Positions 9,331 through 18,180 of a stretch of 64,000 bases of DNA are shown here, one piece after another. The notes under the pieces were generated by a model that did no database searches, had not been told where the DNA came from, and saw only the letters and a list, made by a program, of their open reading frames with translations. The DNA comes from UBA4416 sp036676295 (GTDB lineage: Bacteria; Bacteroidota; Bacteroidia; B-17B0; Aurantibacillaceae). The number at the start of each line of letters is the position of its first letter. The first letter of the stretch is position 1. The DNA lies in assembly GCA_036676295.1 (NCBI GenBank), contig JAKFDE010000016.1:372001-436000 (forward strand), in the 5' to 3' direction. Position numbers and translations under genes: made by a program.

Positions 9331-9439
9331 ACTAAAATAAAAGAGATGATGAAGCGTTGATTTTTAATATTGAAAGAGCATAGCAGTAATTTGTGAACTC
9401 GTGATTTCTTTCTTATTTTAATAGGATCAAATTTGTATC

Positions 9440-10468
9440 ATGAGCTCACGTCGCCACTTTATTAAAGCAACCGGATTAATTGCCGCGAGCAGTTTATTAA
9501 ATCCTACTGAAGCATTGGCTCAAATCAACATTTCGGATAAAACTAAAATTAAACCCAAAGCTTTACAACCCGGCGATACAGTAGCCATTAGCTCTCCAGC
9601 CGGGGCTGTATGGGACGAAGTTCAAATAGACATATTCACCAACATTTTAAAAGGATTAGGTTTTAACGTTATTCACGGTAAAACCTTAAAAGAAAAGTTC
9701 GGTTACTTTGCCGGTACCGACGATCTGAGAGCCAACGAACTAAATGAATTGTTTGCCAACAAAAATGTAAAAGGCATTTTTTGTATGAAAGGTGGTTGGG
9801 GCTGCGCCAGACTTTTAGACAAATTAGATTATTCCATCATAGAAAAAAATCCAAAAGTATTGATTGGGTTTAGCGACATTACTACTTTATTGATTGCCAT
9901 TACTGCTAAAACAGGTCTCATTACGTTTCATGGTCCGGTTGGTAATTCAGGATGGAATGATTTTACAAAATCCGTCTTTACAAATGTGGTAATGACAACT
10001 AAACCTTTTGAATTTCCTATAAATCCAAGCCATGAAGATAAACCGGTAACCATCAATGCAGGTAAAGCTAGTGGAGAATTAGTTGGAGGAAACTTAACCG
10101 TATTGTCTGCCTTAATGGGCAGTAGTTATTTACCTGATTGGAAAAACAAATTACTTTTTTTAGAAGAAGCTAAAGAAGAACCCTACAGTATTGATCGCAT
10201 GTTAACTCAATTAAAATTGTGTGGTGTTTTAAATTCTATCAGCGGTTTTGTTTTTGGAAAATGCGCCAAATGTTTAGCCGAAGAACCATTAAAAGCATTC
10301 ACCTTTCATGAAGTAATTATGCAACATATTCAACCATTAGGTATTCCAGCCTTTTACGGCGCCATGATCGGCCACATCGAAAATAAATTGACAGTACCAT
10401 TAGGAATTAAGGCAACGATGGATGCTGAAAAAGGAACTATTGCTTTAGAGGAAAATAGTGTGAGTTAA
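9440..10468 (+). CDS. LD-carboxypeptidase (MEROPS S66) with Tat signal
   Basis: 342 residues. The N-terminus SSRRHFIKATG followed by LIAASSLL is a twin-arginine signal, so the enzyme is exported folded; a tatA gene is present at 19.6 kb. The S66 catalytic layout is visible: nucleophile Ser145 in GFSDIT, Glu around 241 in LFLEEAKEEPYSIDRML, and His around 312 in GHIENKLTVPLG. S66 peptidases cut the L,D bond between mDAP and D-Ala of muropeptide tetrapeptides during murein recycling. E. coli LdcA is cytoplasmic, so a Tat-exported form suggests periplasmic action here. Convergent with the downstream metallo-hydrolase; a REP-like element lies between. Confidence 0.92.
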   Translation: MSSRRHFIKATGLIAASSLLNPTEALAQINISDKTKIKPKALQPGDTVAISSPAGAVWDEVQIDIFTNILKGLGFNVIHGKTLKEKFGYFAGTDDLRANELNELFANKNVKGIFCMKGGWGCARLLDKLDYSIIEKNPKVLIGFSDITTLLIAITAKTGLITFHGPVGNSGWNDFTKSVFTNVVMTTKPFEFPINPSHEDKPVTINAGKASGELVGGNLTVLSALMGSSYLPDWKNKLLFLEEAKEEPYSIDRMLTQLKLCGVLNSISGFVFGKCAKCLAEEPLKAFTFHEVIMQHIQPLGIPAFYGAMIGHIENKLTVPLGIKATMDAEKGTIALEENSVS

Positions 10469-10499
10469 CCAAATTTACAAAATAATTCTAAGCAATAAG

Positions 10500-10586
10500 G
10501 TCACCCTGAACTCGTTTCAGGGTCTCTCGGTATCGCAAAGCAAAAGTATTAGAGATGCTGATCCGACAACTGGCGGACAGCATGAC
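10500..10586. repeat. REP-like nested-hairpin intergenic element
   Basis: An 87-base element between convergent genes folds into a closed multi-stem structure. An outer stem GTCA (10500-10503) pairs with TGAC (10583-10586). A left hairpin pairs CCCTGAA with TTCAGGG (10504-10522). A central stem pairs TCTCT (10523-10527) with AGAGA (10551-10555). A right hairpin pairs ATGCTG-TCCG with CGGA-CAGCAT (10555-10583). The wording (CACCCTGAAC..TTCAGGGTCTC) resembles dispersed palindromic repeats seen between genes in many Bacteroidota genomes. It may terminate transcription of both flanking genes. Only one copy is in the window. Confidence 0.6.
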
Positions 10587-10591
10587 GAAAA

Positions 10592-11416
10592 TTAAAACAA
10601 CGTAGTTTGTAAAACTGGCTTAGATACAATTGGATTTTCAATAATACCATTTGCTGTGATTTGAAAAATTTCTGTTTCTTCTAAACGCGAAGCTACAATT
10701 ACTTTCGTGTTTTGAGCATGTTTCAAAAACAGATCCTTAACCAATATAGGACAATTATTATCTTTTGATAAATGTGATAAAATAACATGACTCATAAACT
10801 CCGGTTTATGATTGATGAATAGATCCAATGCTTGTCTATTGGATAAATGCCCATGATCACTACGAATGCGTTTTTTTAAATAAAATGGATAAGCTCCGTC
10901 TTCCAATAGATCATCATCATAATTGGCTTCTAAAAAAGCGGCGTGGCATTGCTTAAAATTTTGAGCCACATGTTCGCATACAGAACCAATATCTGTTAAC
11001 ACGCCTACTTTAACGCCATTGCCTTCTACAATAAAACTATAAGGATCAGACGCATCGTGCCGTTTAGGAAAAGCTCTCACAATTAAATTGCCGATTACGA
11101 TTGGGTCATAACCTTTAAACACTTTTACTAAATGATCCGTCAGGTTTAAACGTGAACTGTACAGTGTAGAACTGGTAATATAAACCGGCAACGCATATTT
11201 TTTTGACAGTACTTCCAATCCCTTAATATGATCACTATGTTCATGCGAAATAAAGATGGCTTTTACTTTATCTAAGGATAATTGTAAACGCGCCATGCGC
11301 TTTTCCACTTCTTTGCAAGAAATGCCTACATCCACCAAAACAGCTTCGTTACTATTACCAACGTAATAGCAATTACCATTGCTCCCTGAATTTAATGAAG
11401 TGATGAATAGAGACAT
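10592..11416 (-). CDS. MBL-fold metallo-hydrolase, WalJ/YycJ-like
   Basis: 274 residues. It opens with SLNSGSNGNCYYV and has the metal-binding motif SHEHSDH (His58, His60, Asp62, His63), then KRHDASDPYSF and a late HLSKDNNCP that fits the distal histidine. This is the layout of WalJ/YycJ-type metallo-beta-lactamase-fold hydrolases, thought to act as nucleic-acid phosphodiesterases/exonucleases in the cytoplasm; the exact substrate is not settled. No signal peptide. It lies between gcvP and the REP-like element and appears monocistronic. Confidence 0.85.
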   Translation of the reverse strand: MSLFITSLNSGSNGNCYYVGNSNEAVLVDVGISCKEVEKRMARLQLSLDKVKAIFISHEHSDHIKGLEVLSKKYALPVYITSSTLYSSRLNLTDHLVKVFKGYDPIVIGNLIVRAFPKRHDASDPYSFIVEGNGVKVGVLTDIGSVCEHVAQNFKQCHAAFLEANYDDDLLEDGAYPFYLKKRIRSDHGHLSNRQALDLFINHKPEFMSHVILSHLSKDNNCPILVKDLFLKHAQNTKVIVASRLEETEIFQITANGIIENPIVSKPVLQTTLF

Positions 11417-11527
11417 TGTTATTAACGAATTCGAATATGTTGTAAAGTTAAAGATTAACTCAAATGCTATTGCTACGAATCGTAGTATTAACTACTACTT
11501 TCTAACATACAATACCTTATAACAAAA

Positions 11528-11551
11528 AAGCCTTTCATTTCTGAAAGGCTT
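11528..11551 (-). terminator. Intrinsic terminator after gcvP
   Basis: A perfect 10-base stem (AAGCCTTTCA / TGAAAGGCTT) with a 4-base loop lies 23 bases past the gcvP stop and is followed on the minus strand by a T run. It ends the gcvP transcript before the downstream metallo-hydrolase gene. Confidence 0.85.
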
Positions 11552-11573
11552 CTTAAATTAATTTATACAGAAA

Positions 11574-14450
11574 TTAAGCAGTAACCGCTTCTTCCATATA
11601 CGCTTCAATTGGCGCACAAGAACATACTAAATTTCTATCGCCATACGCATTATCAACTTTAGCAACACTTGGCCAGAATTTATTATCTCTTACCCAAGCT
11701 AATGGATAAGCCGCTTTTTGACGAGAATAAGGTTTTTTCCAATCATCACTCACTACTAATTTACAAGTGTGTGGTGCATTTTTAATTACGTTATCTACTT
11801 TATCAAATTTACCCTCTTCAATTTCTTTGATCTCTTTACGGATAGCGATCATCGCTTCGCAAAAACGATCCAACTCTGCTTTTGATTCTGATTCTGTTGG
11901 CTCCACCATTAACGTATTAACTACAGGGAAAGCAACCGTTGGAGCATGGAAACCATAATCCATTAAACGTTTTGCCATATCAGCAACCTCAACACCCGAA
12001 GCCATTTTAAATTCATTACAATCTAAGATCATTTCGTGAGCACAACGTCCGTTTTTACCTGTATATAAAATTTTGTAGCTGCCTGATAAAATTTCTTTCA
12101 TGTAGTTAGCATTTAAAATAGCCATCTCTGTAGCTTGTTTTAAACCTTCGCCACCTAACATTTTAATGTAACCATAAGAAATTAATAAGATCAATGCACT
12201 ACCATAAGGTGCTGCAGATACTGCTGTAATTCCTTTATCTCCGCTTGTGTTAACAATAGTATGAGAGGGTAAAAATGGCACTAGTTTTTCAACCACACCA
12301 ATTGGTCCCATGCCGGGGCCACCACCACCGTGAGGAATAGCAAATGTTTTATGTAAGTTTAAGTGACATACATCCGCACCAATATTTCCCGGAGAAGTTA
12401 AACCAACTTGTGCATTCATGTTAGCACCATCCATATAAACCAATCCACCATTATCGTGAATTAATTTTGTGATCTCAGTAATTGATTCTTCGTACACACC
12501 ATGTGTAGAAGGATACGTCACCATTAAACAAGATAAATTATCTTTATGTTGTTCTGCTTTAGCACGTAAGTCAACCAGATCAATATTTCCTTTATCATCA
12601 CACTTGGTTACAACAATGTGCATACCTGCCATAGCAGCCGATGCAGGATTTGTACCATGAGCCGATGATGGAATCAATGCCACATTACGGTGAGCATGTC
12701 CGTTAGCAATATGATACGCTCTAATCACCATTAAACCAGCGTACTCACCTTGAGCTCCTGAGTTTGGTTGAAAGCTCATGCGAGCAAAACCGGTAATTTC
12801 AGAAAGATCCTTATTTAATTGTTCAATTAACTCAGCATATCCTTGCGCCTGATCAACCGGAACAAACGGATGAATGTTTGCAAACTCAGGCCAAGTGATC
12901 GGTAATAACTCAGATGCTGCATTTAATTTCATCGTACAAGAACCTAAAGAGATCATTGAATGAACCAATGACAAATCTTTGTTTTCTAAACGCTTGATGT
13001 AACGCATCATTTCGCTTTCGCTATGATATGTATTAAATGTAGGATGAGTAAGGAATGAAGAAGTACGTTTTAAACTTGACGCCTGAATTAAATTGCAATC
13101 TTTACAATCCGCGGCATTAAATGATTTTCCAATTGCTTCAGCAAATACACTGATAATATCATTCACATCATTCTCTTCAACTGTTTGGTCTAAAGAAATA
13201 CCAACATGTTTATCATCAATGTAACGGAAGTTAATTTCTTTTCCTTCAGCAATTGCTTTTACTTTATTTGAATCAGCTACTGCAACAACAATTGTATCAA
13301 AATACAATTTTGTTTTAATGGTGTAACCTAATTTTTGTAATTCAGAGGCAACAAATCCTGTTGCATTGTGTACACCATTTGCAATTGCTTTGATACCTTC
13401 TTGTCCATGATATACCGCATACATACTAGCCATAATAGCTAATAAGGCTTGTGCTGTACAAATATTAGAAGTTGCTTTATCACGTTTGATATGTTGCTCG
13501 CGGGTTTGTAATGCCATACGTAATGCAGGATTACCTTCCGCATCAACCGATACACCAATGATACGTCCCGGAATTAAACGTTTGTAATCTTCTTTACATG
13601 TAAAGAAAGCTGCGTGAGGTCCGCCGTATCCTAATGGTACACCAAAACGTTGTGAATTTCCAATAACACAATCAACACCCCACTCGCCCGGAGGCGTTAA
13701 TAAGGCTAAAGCTAATAGATCAGTAGCAACTACGACTTGTACTTCTTTTGCGTGAGCATTGGCTACAAATGTTTTGTAATCGTTTACTTCACCATTAATA
13801 TCCGGGTATTGAATTAATGCTCCAAAAAATGTATCATCAAAAGAAACCGTATTGGCATCAGCAATCACTAATTCAATACCGTAAGGTACCGCACGAGTTC
13901 TAACGACATCAATGGTTTGAGGAAAAACAGTATTACTTATAAAGAATTTATTTCCACCATTAGCAATTTTTGTTTTGCTGCGGTGACTAAAGAACATGAA
14001 CAAGGCTTCTGCTGCTGCAGTTGCTTCATCTAACAAAGATGCATTAGCAATTGGCATAGCTGTTAAGTCCATAACCATTGTTTGGAAATTCAGGATCGCT
14101 TCTAAACGGCCTTGTGCGATCTCAGCCTGGTAAGGTGTGTAGGCGGTATACCAGCCTGGATTTTCTAAAACGTTACGTTGAATAACTGCGGGTAAAATAT
14201 TATTATAATATCCCAATCCTATATAAGAACGAAATACTTTATTCTTTTTCCCTAAAGCTTTTAAATGCTTAGCATATTGATACTCGCTCATAGCGGGTGC
14301 TACACGCAGAGGTTGTTTTAAACGAATTTGTGAAGGCACAGTTTGATTGATCAATTCATCAACAGATGAAACACCAATTTTTGCCAACATTTGTTTGATT
14401 TCAATTTCACGGGGACCGTTGTGACGGGAAACAAATTTATCAGTAGTCAT
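11574..14450 (-). CDS. gcvP: Glycine dehydrogenase (decarboxylating), P-protein
   Basis: 958 residues, the full length of the single-chain P-protein. It decarboxylates glycine and passes the aminomethyl group to lipoylated GcvH, supplying one-carbon units. The N-terminal half begins FVSRHNGPREIEIKQML and includes YTPYQAEIAQGRLEAILNFQ. The C-terminal half carries the PLP lysine at Lys701 in HLNLHKTFAIPHGGGGPG, and GSCTMKLNAASELLPITWPE marks the second domain. It is transcribed alone from an excellent promoter at 14470-14499 and is closed by a strong terminator. gcvH and gcvT are not in the window, so the cleavage system is dispersed in this genome. Confidence 0.97.
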   Translation of the reverse strand: MTTDKFVSRHNGPREIEIKQMLAKIGVSSVDELINQTVPSQIRLKQPLRVAPAMSEYQYAKHLKALGKKNKVFRSYIGLGYYNNILPAVIQRNVLENPGWYTAYTPYQAEIAQGRLEAILNFQTMVMDLTAMPIANASLLDEATAAAEALFMFFSHRSKTKIANGGNKFFISNTVFPQTIDVVRTRAVPYGIELVIADANTVSFDDTFFGALIQYPDINGEVNDYKTFVANAHAKEVQVVVATDLLALALLTPPGEWGVDCVIGNSQRFGVPLGYGGPHAAFFTCKEDYKRLIPGRIIGVSVDAEGNPALRMALQTREQHIKRDKATSNICTAQALLAIMASMYAVYHGQEGIKAIANGVHNATGFVASELQKLGYTIKTKLYFDTIVVAVADSNKVKAIAEGKEINFRYIDDKHVGISLDQTVEENDVNDIISVFAEAIGKSFNAADCKDCNLIQASSLKRTSSFLTHPTFNTYHSESEMMRYIKRLENKDLSLVHSMISLGSCTMKLNAASELLPITWPEFANIHPFVPVDQAQGYAELIEQLNKDLSEITGFARMSFQPNSGAQGEYAGLMVIRAYHIANGHAHRNVALIPSSAHGTNPASAAMAGMHIVVTKCDDKGNIDLVDLRAKAEQHKDNLSCLMVTYPSTHGVYEESITEITKLIHDNGGLVYMDGANMNAQVGLTSPGNIGADVCHLNLHKTFAIPHGGGGPGMGPIGVVEKLVPFLPSHTIVNTSGDKGITAVSAAPYGSALILLISYGYIKMLGGEGLKQATEMAILNANYMKEILSGSYKILYTGKNGRCAHEMILDCNEFKMASGVEVADMAKRLMDYGFHAPTVAFPVVNTLMVEPTESESKAELDRFCEAMIAIRKEIKEIEEGKFDKVDNVIKNAPHTCKLVVSDDWKKPYSRQKAAYPLAWVRDNKFWPSVAKVDNAYGDRNLVCSCAPIEAYMEEAVTA

Positions 14451-14469
14451 GTTTTTATTTTAGGATGGG

Positions 14470-14499
14470 CAAATTTACGAAAAAACAAGGCGTTTTCAA
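14470..14499 (-). promoter_or_regulatory. gcvP promoter (TTG-N19-TAAATTTG)
   Basis: On the minus strand TTG (14499-14497), 19 spacer bases and TAAATTTG (14477-14470) reproduce the Bacteroidota sigma-70 consensus exactly. The transcript should start near 14463, leaving a 5' leader of only about 12 bases before the ATG at 14450. There is therefore no room for a glycine riboswitch. Confidence 0.8.
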
Positions 14500-14579
14500 G
14501 GCTATTTTTAAACAGGCTGTTTATAAGATTATGGCTTATCTAATATTTGAAGTTGAATCGGAACATAACCTTTAAAAGG

Positions 14580-16037
14580 CTAAGGGTTCAAAACCTTTAC
14601 TATTAAGGTCTTTGACCCTGAATAGAATTTAACAGCTTTAAAACGTACATTGTTTTTTCTATAAAAACTCAAATTATAGGGGGGAAACAGTACCAGGTAT
14701 TCAAACTCACTCAATTTGTTGGAGCCAGAATCCTCTCCAACCGGAAAGTAGGTATTGATGGATTCTCCACGGAAGGAGAACTGACTTTTATCAGTTTGCT
14801 GATAATAATTTCTATAAAATCCAAACAATTCGGGAGCGATACCCACTTTTTTAGCATGAACCTCTTCAAGTTTTTGAAAGGTCTTTTTGGCATCTATTTG
14901 CTCATAATAATCCAGAGTAGAAACTAAATTAATACTCATTATAAAATTGATAAGAAAAAGGCTTGCCAATCCAATAAAAAGATACTTTTTGTAAAATGCA
15001 TTCCTAAAAATCGATTGTAAAAAACCTGTTATAACAATTGTAAATAAAGGAAGAAACATTAAAGTAGTTCGGTTTACGGGATATAAAACATTAAATACAA
15101 CTTTATTAATGATGCATAACACAAACATGAAGAGAGTCAATATAGCAGTTATCTGGTATAATTTGCTTTGATGTTTTTTGAAATAAAATCCTCCATAACA
15201 TACAGAAACCATGATCACTCCAAATACCATGTAGATCAAACTATTCTTGATGACATCTGATAAAGCAATTTTACCATAAATAAAGCCTTTTATATATCCA
15301 AAGAACAAAGAATCAAGAAACTCTTGTCCACCATAGGGACCAATATCATTTGAGCAATCAGTAATAAACCACAAGGCTTTTAATACCACTGCGGTAATGC
15401 CTATGGCGAAAAAAGCTTCTAAATAAAACCGTTTGTCTTTAAAAAAATCAAAGCCTTTTTTAAAATAATGAACGTAAAAATAGATCAAAGTAAAAGCCGA
15501 GAAAAAGTAGAAAAAATTAAAATTTGCAATTGCACTCATGCCGGCAAAAAACAACGATAACAAATACCAATTCTTCTCACCTTTATTTAAAGCCTGTAAA
15601 AAAAAGAATAACGCCAAAGCCTCAAATGCCAGGCCCGTAACATATCCGCGAGCCAACGAAAAATAATCTAAAAAATAAGGATTCAGAAAAGCTATTGAAA
15701 AAGCTAAAAGTTTTAAGGGTAAATAGTCTATAGTTTTGATCCAACGGTAACCAATAATGAAAAAGAGGCTTGCTGATAAAAGCGAGAACCACCTTAACTG
15801 TGCGGCTTTTTCAAAACCTAACAAAACGGCCGCTTTAATTGCCATAAAATTAAACCAATGTGTATTGCCTGTACACAAAGTTTCAACCCACCAAAAATGC
15901 TTGACATTATAAAAAGAATAGGCCTCATCGTGAGTTATTTCTATACAGATTGCTCTTGCAAAAACATAGACAAACAACAAACTAAAGAATACCAAAAATG
16001 TGGCATCATGATTTTTTATGGTTTGTGTTTTGGGCAT
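14580..16037 (-). CDS. GT-C-like polytopic membrane glycosyltransferase (putative)
   Basis: 485 residues with about ten to eleven transmembrane helices and a short periplasmic C-terminal domain (about 385-485). The first loop contains EITHDEAYSFYN: an acidic DE pair right after helix 1 is the hallmark of GT-C enzymes (PMT/ArnT/RgtA-type) that use polyprenyl-phosphate sugars. SLARGYVTGLAFEALALFFF after the fourth helix is also typical of these Bacteroidota proteins. Acceptor and sugar are unknown. It stands alone between gcvP and the isomerase cluster. Membrane character is certain; the transferase call is by motif resemblance only. Confidence 0.6.
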   Translation of the reverse strand: MPKTQTIKNHDATFLVFFSLLFVYVFARAICIEITHDEAYSFYNVKHFWWVETLCTGNTHWFNFMAIKAAVLLGFEKAAQLRWFSLLSASLFFIIGYRWIKTIDYLPLKLLAFSIAFLNPYFLDYFSLARGYVTGLAFEALALFFFLQALNKGEKNWYLLSLFFAGMSAIANFNFFYFFSAFTLIYFYVHYFKKGFDFFKDKRFYLEAFFAIGITAVVLKALWFITDCSNDIGPYGGQEFLDSLFFGYIKGFIYGKIALSDVIKNSLIYMVFGVIMVSVCYGGFYFKKHQSKLYQITAILTLFMFVLCIINKVVFNVLYPVNRTTLMFLPLFTIVITGFLQSIFRNAFYKKYLFIGLASLFLINFIMSINLVSTLDYYEQIDAKKTFQKLEEVHAKKVGIAPELFGFYRNYYQQTDKSQFSFRGESINTYFPVGEDSGSNKLSEFEYLVLFPPYNLSFYRKNNVRFKAVKFYSGSKTLIVKVLNP

Positions 16038-16098
16038 CCTTTATTATTCTAAAAACTATATTTATAGTAATTAAAAGTACTACAACATTTTTATAAAA

Positions 16099-16128
16099 AA
16101 AGCCCTTTGTTAATTAACAAAGGGCTTT
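16099..16128 (-). terminator. Intrinsic terminator ending the isomerase cluster
   Basis: A perfect 15-base self-complementary sequence (arms AAAGCCCTTTGTTAA / TTAACAAAGGGCTTT) is followed on the minus strand by a long T run. It lies 18 bases beyond the stop of the cyclophilin-FKBP gene and should stop read-through into the GT-C-like gene. Confidence 0.88.
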
Positions 16129-16146
16129 CATTTTAATTATTATATT

Positions 16147-17214
16147 TTAGTTTCCTACTTTGATCAATTCTACATCAAAGATCAACCAAGATTTTGGTGG
16201 AATTACCGGAGGGTAACCAGCATCACCGTATCCTAAATCAGAAGGAATGATGAATTTAGTTTTACCACCTTCCTTCATTAATTGTAACCCTTCTGTCCAA
16301 CCACGAATTACCTGGTTTAAACCAAAAGTTGCCGGTTGTCCACGATCTACTGAACTATCAAATTTGTTGCCGTTCAATAAATAACCGGTGTAATGTACCG
16401 TTACCTGATCTGTAGCTAAAGGAGATTTTCCTGTTCCTTCTTTCTCAACAACATAACGTAATCCACTAGCTGTTTTAGTAGCATTACCATAAGTTTCATT
16501 TAACACTTTATCCATCTTAGCTTTTTCAGCAGCAGCTTTAGCTTCTAATTTAGCTGACAAACCTGCTTTTTCAGTTTCAAATGCCTTAGCAGCATCAAAC
16601 GACTCAGCCTCTTTACCTTTTCTTAAAATAACTAAATGCTTAAGTGTATCATTACCTGCAATTTTATTTACCACTTCCTGGCCTTCAATAACGTGTCCAA
16701 ACACAGTATGTTTTCCGTCTAACCAATCCGTTTTAACGTGAGTGATAAAGAACTGACTTCCGTTTGTACCAGGACCAGCGTTAGCCATAGATAAAATACC
16801 CGGACCTGTATGCTTTAACGTAGAATCAATTTCATCAGGGAATTTATAACCCGGATCTCCTGTTCCTGTTCCTAATGGACAACCACCCTGGATCATGAAA
16901 TTAGGAATTACACGGTGAAATTTTAATCCGTCATAATAAGGTGTTCCTTCTGCTTTTGCAGTATTTTTAATTGCACCTTCAGCTAAGCCAACAAAGTTTG
17001 CCACTGTCATCGGTGTTTTTTTAAATTCTAAAGCACAGTAAATATCTCCTTTAGATGTTTCGAATTTGGCATACATGCCATCTGCTTGTTTCTTTAAAAA
17101 CTCTTTATCCATTTTACTTAATTTTACTTTTTTTGGTTTTTTAGGTTTGTCCTGATTTGCTGCTAATCCTAAGGATACAAGTGCAAACAAAGAAGCTAAA
17201 ATTATTTTTTTCAT
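16147..17214 (-). CDS. Secreted cyclophilin-FKBP fusion peptidyl-prolyl isomerase
   Basis: 355 residues joining two unrelated isomerase folds. A signal peptide (MKKIILASLFALVSLGLAAN) is followed by a cyclophilin domain (about 45-200) with catalytic FHRVIPNFMIQGG, NGSQFFITH and WLDGKHTVFG. An Ala/Lys/Glu-rich helical linker (about 200-250, AKAAAEKAKMDKV) leads to an FKBP domain (about 255-355). That domain keeps VTVHYTGYL, KFDSS, GWTEGL and GYGDAGYPPVIPP, so both sites look active. It should speed prolyl isomerisation of exported proteins in the periplasm. It is the last of four adjacent isomerase genes; the other three encode lipoproteins. Confidence 0.93.
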   Translation of the reverse strand: MKKIILASLFALVSLGLAANQDKPKKPKKVKLSKMDKEFLKKQADGMYAKFETSKGDIYCALEFKKTPMTVANFVGLAEGAIKNTAKAEGTPYYDGLKFHRVIPNFMIQGGCPLGTGTGDPGYKFPDEIDSTLKHTGPGILSMANAGPGTNGSQFFITHVKTDWLDGKHTVFGHVIEGQEVVNKIAGNDTLKHLVILRKGKEAESFDAAKAFETEKAGLSAKLEAKAAAEKAKMDKVLNETYGNATKTASGLRYVVEKEGTGKSPLATDQVTVHYTGYLLNGNKFDSSVDRGQPATFGLNQVIRGWTEGLQLMKEGGKTKFIIPSDLGYGDAGYPPVIPPKSWLIFDVELIKVGN

Positions 17215-17257
17215 GTTGTTAATTTATAATGATTAAGAATAATCTCTTATTTCACAA

Positions 17258-18175
17258 TTAGTTCATGCCTGGTTGAGCAGGAGATCCGGCTTTGATATCC
17301 AATAACTCTACATCAAACACTAAAGTTGAATACGGAGGAATTGGGCCACTGCCGTTAGGACCATAACCTAAACCTGAAGGAATGATCAATTTTGCTTTGC
17401 TCCCTTTGGTCATTAACTGAATACCTTCTGTCCACCCCGGAATTACTTGGTTTAAAGGAAAGTTTGCAGGCTCACCTCTATCAACAGAACTATCAAATTT
17501 AGTTCCATCTAACAAAGTTCCTGTATAATGTACAGTTACTTCATCGGTAGCTTTTGGATGTTCTTTGCTTTTTCCTTTTTGTGTTTCAATAAAGATCAAT
17601 CCGCTAGCAGTTGGTTTAGTTACAATTTTATTGTCTGCTAAGTATTTATCCATTTGTGGTTTTTCACCTTCAGCCATTTTAGCAATTTCTTCTTGTTGCT
17701 TTTTTTGGTTTTCAGCTAACTCAGCTTTGGTTTTTACCTCAACTAATTTAATATCCACTTGAATTTTATCATTTGGTTTAACAAACGGAGGTAAAGCCGT
17801 CATGCCATTTGTTTTTAAGAAAAATGAATCAGCATTCACAATAAATGAAGCGCTATCACTAGGGCTCATCATCATTAAAGCATCTTCTATACTTCCTACA
17901 AAAGAAGATTTAGGCATCATAAAACGAGTAATGCCCGTTCCATCCTGACTTACCATTGAGGAATTAACTAATACTGAATCTTTAGATTTTAATTTAAAAA
18001 TGTATTTAAAAGCCACACCATCACCTTCTGTTGGTTTAATACCTTTTTCATCGTGCGAGAAAAATTTGTAGTGTAAGCCATTTTCCGCTTTAGTATATCC
18101 TTCGAATTCGGATTTGTTACAAGAGATAAGTCCTACTAAAAGAGCAGAACCTAATAACATAGAGATTTTGTTCAT
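17258..18175 (-). CDS. FKBP-type peptidyl-prolyl isomerase lipoprotein (two FKBP-like halves)
   Basis: 305 residues. The lipoprotein signal ends LISC (Cys19). Residues about 30-150 read like a decayed FKBP fold (GDGVAFKYIFKLKSKDSVLVN ... FVGSIEDALMMMSPSDSASF ... LPPFVKPNDKIQVDIKLVEV) without the catalytic aromatic residues. The second half (about 185-298) is a canonical FKBP with VTVHYTGTLLDGTKFDSS, VIPGWTEGI, SGLGYGPNGSGPIPP and FDVELLDI, so only this half should be active. A charged helical linker (TKAELAENQKKQQEEIAKM) separates them. It probably acts as a periplasmic folding helper for exported proteins. It is 5 bases from the upstream isomerase gene and clearly in one operon. Confidence 0.92.
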   Translation of the reverse strand: MNKISMLLGSALLVGLISCNKSEFEGYTKAENGLHYKFFSHDEKGIKPTEGDGVAFKYIFKLKSKDSVLVNSSMVSQDGTGITRFMMPKSSFVGSIEDALMMMSPSDSASFIVNADSFFLKTNGMTALPPFVKPNDKIQVDIKLVEVKTKAELAENQKKQQEEIAKMAEGEKPQMDKYLADNKIVTKPTASGLIFIETQKGKSKEHPKATDEVTVHYTGTLLDGTKFDSSVDRGEPANFPLNQVIPGWTEGIQLMTKGSKAKLIIPSGLGYGPNGSGPIPPYSTLVFDVELLDIKAGSPAQPGMN

Positions 18176-18180
18176 GTTGT

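Noticed and set aside
14451..14579. Glycine riboswitch upstream of gcvP
   Set aside because: The promoter at 14470-14499 leaves only about 12 bases of leader.
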